DNA of 64,000 nucleotides. It comes from Melanocharis versteri. Its lineage: Eukaryota; Chordata; Aves; Passeriformes; Melanocharitidae. Below the pieces are notes generated by a model that was given only the letters and a program-made list of their open reading frames with translations, was not told the origin of the DNA and searched no databases. The stretch spans positions 1 to 64,000 of the forward strand of contig VZTG01001095.1 in NCBI GenBank assembly GCA_013397845.1, written 5' to 3'. A program made the translations under genes and the position numbers. Below, one piece after another: positions 63,562 through 64,000 of the stretch (position 1 is its first letter; each line of letters opens with the position of its first letter).

Positions 63562-64000
63562 CTGAGAATAAAATTAGAATTTTCTCATGTTATTGGTTTT
63601 TTCTTCTTTCAAAATAGCTAATATATGTAATTATTAAAAAAATCTAGAGTAAATTTTTTACTGTCCCCGGGTTAGTAATCATATTGATCTTGAAATATAG
63701 ACTAGGAGGTTCCTGAAGTCTCAACCCATTGTTACAGGTCAAATAATTCCTTCCTAGACTGTTCATGTTTTTCATCCTACTGATTCTATCTGCACATTGT
63801 CATCATCCCTTATCTTAATGAGTCTTGGAAACTTCTCTCTTTCCATTAAAAATTTTCAGAGCCCAGCTGCCCCCCATCGCATATTTGTTTTTCCAAACAC
63901 TTGCTTTGCCCATTTTGTATCTTTGTATATTTACTATGTTCTCTGCTAGGACAGTGAATCCATTCTGATGATCAGAGTATTAGCCAGACTGGACATGCTA
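63562..64000. other. Intron upstream of the LamG-end exon (runs off the window)
   Basis: This part of the intron shows no LamG coding match. The preceding exon lies beyond 64000. Confidence 0.55.

Overview
The window is part of a bird nuclear genome. It is AT-rich and lies almost entirely inside one very large multi-exon gene on the minus strand. CR1 LINE fragments with the avian octamer tail (ATTCTATG-like) and LTR remnants of bird endogenous retroviruses point to Aves. The lineage cannot be fixed from sequence alone, although the LTR types look like those of neoavian, perhaps passerine, genomes.

The gene is ADGRV1 (VLGR1/GPR98, the Usher syndrome 2C adhesion GPCR). Transcription runs from high to low coordinates. 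I could place 54 consecutive coding exons between 63561 and 742, about 11.4 kb of coding sequence or roughly 3,800 residues. Every exon junction keeps frame (phases 0, 1 and 2 all match), all donors are GT and all acceptors AG, and no internal stop is seen. The order and sequence follow what I remember of human ADGRV1 without a missing exon. The first and last exons of the gene lie outside: the signal peptide, the N-terminal Calx-beta repeats and most of the laminin-G-like domain are upstream (above 64000); the last Calx-beta units, the GAIN/GPS region, the seven-helix domain and the PDZ-binding tail are downstream (below 1).

Layout in protein order: end of the laminin-G/pentraxin domain and half a Calx-beta unit (exon at 63188-63561); about 12 Calx-beta units (61193 to 32518); half of another Calx-beta unit (30918-31042); the EPTP/EAR beta-propeller (30058 to 26726); the other half of that split Calx-beta unit (26065-26269); then about 13 further Calx-beta units down to 742. 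A short cysteine-bearing PAN/apple-like segment sits inside one Calx-beta unit (48612-48764). A small exon at 56177-56257 carries a Ser-Gly-Ser-Gly acidic motif.

Introns range from about 80 bp to 4.3 kb. They hold CR1 fragments (19376-20400, 22298-23853 with a second CR1 nested inside, 30155-30275, 31322-32150, 50704-51030), two clean LTR insertions with 5-bp target duplications (4090-4305 and 29091-29514), two degraded LTRs (about 8380-8831 and 62452-62865), and several microsatellites. I see no other gene, no tRNA or rRNA, and no CRISPR-like array. Exon edges were read by eye from splice consensus and phase, so an error of one or two bases is possible at individual edges.
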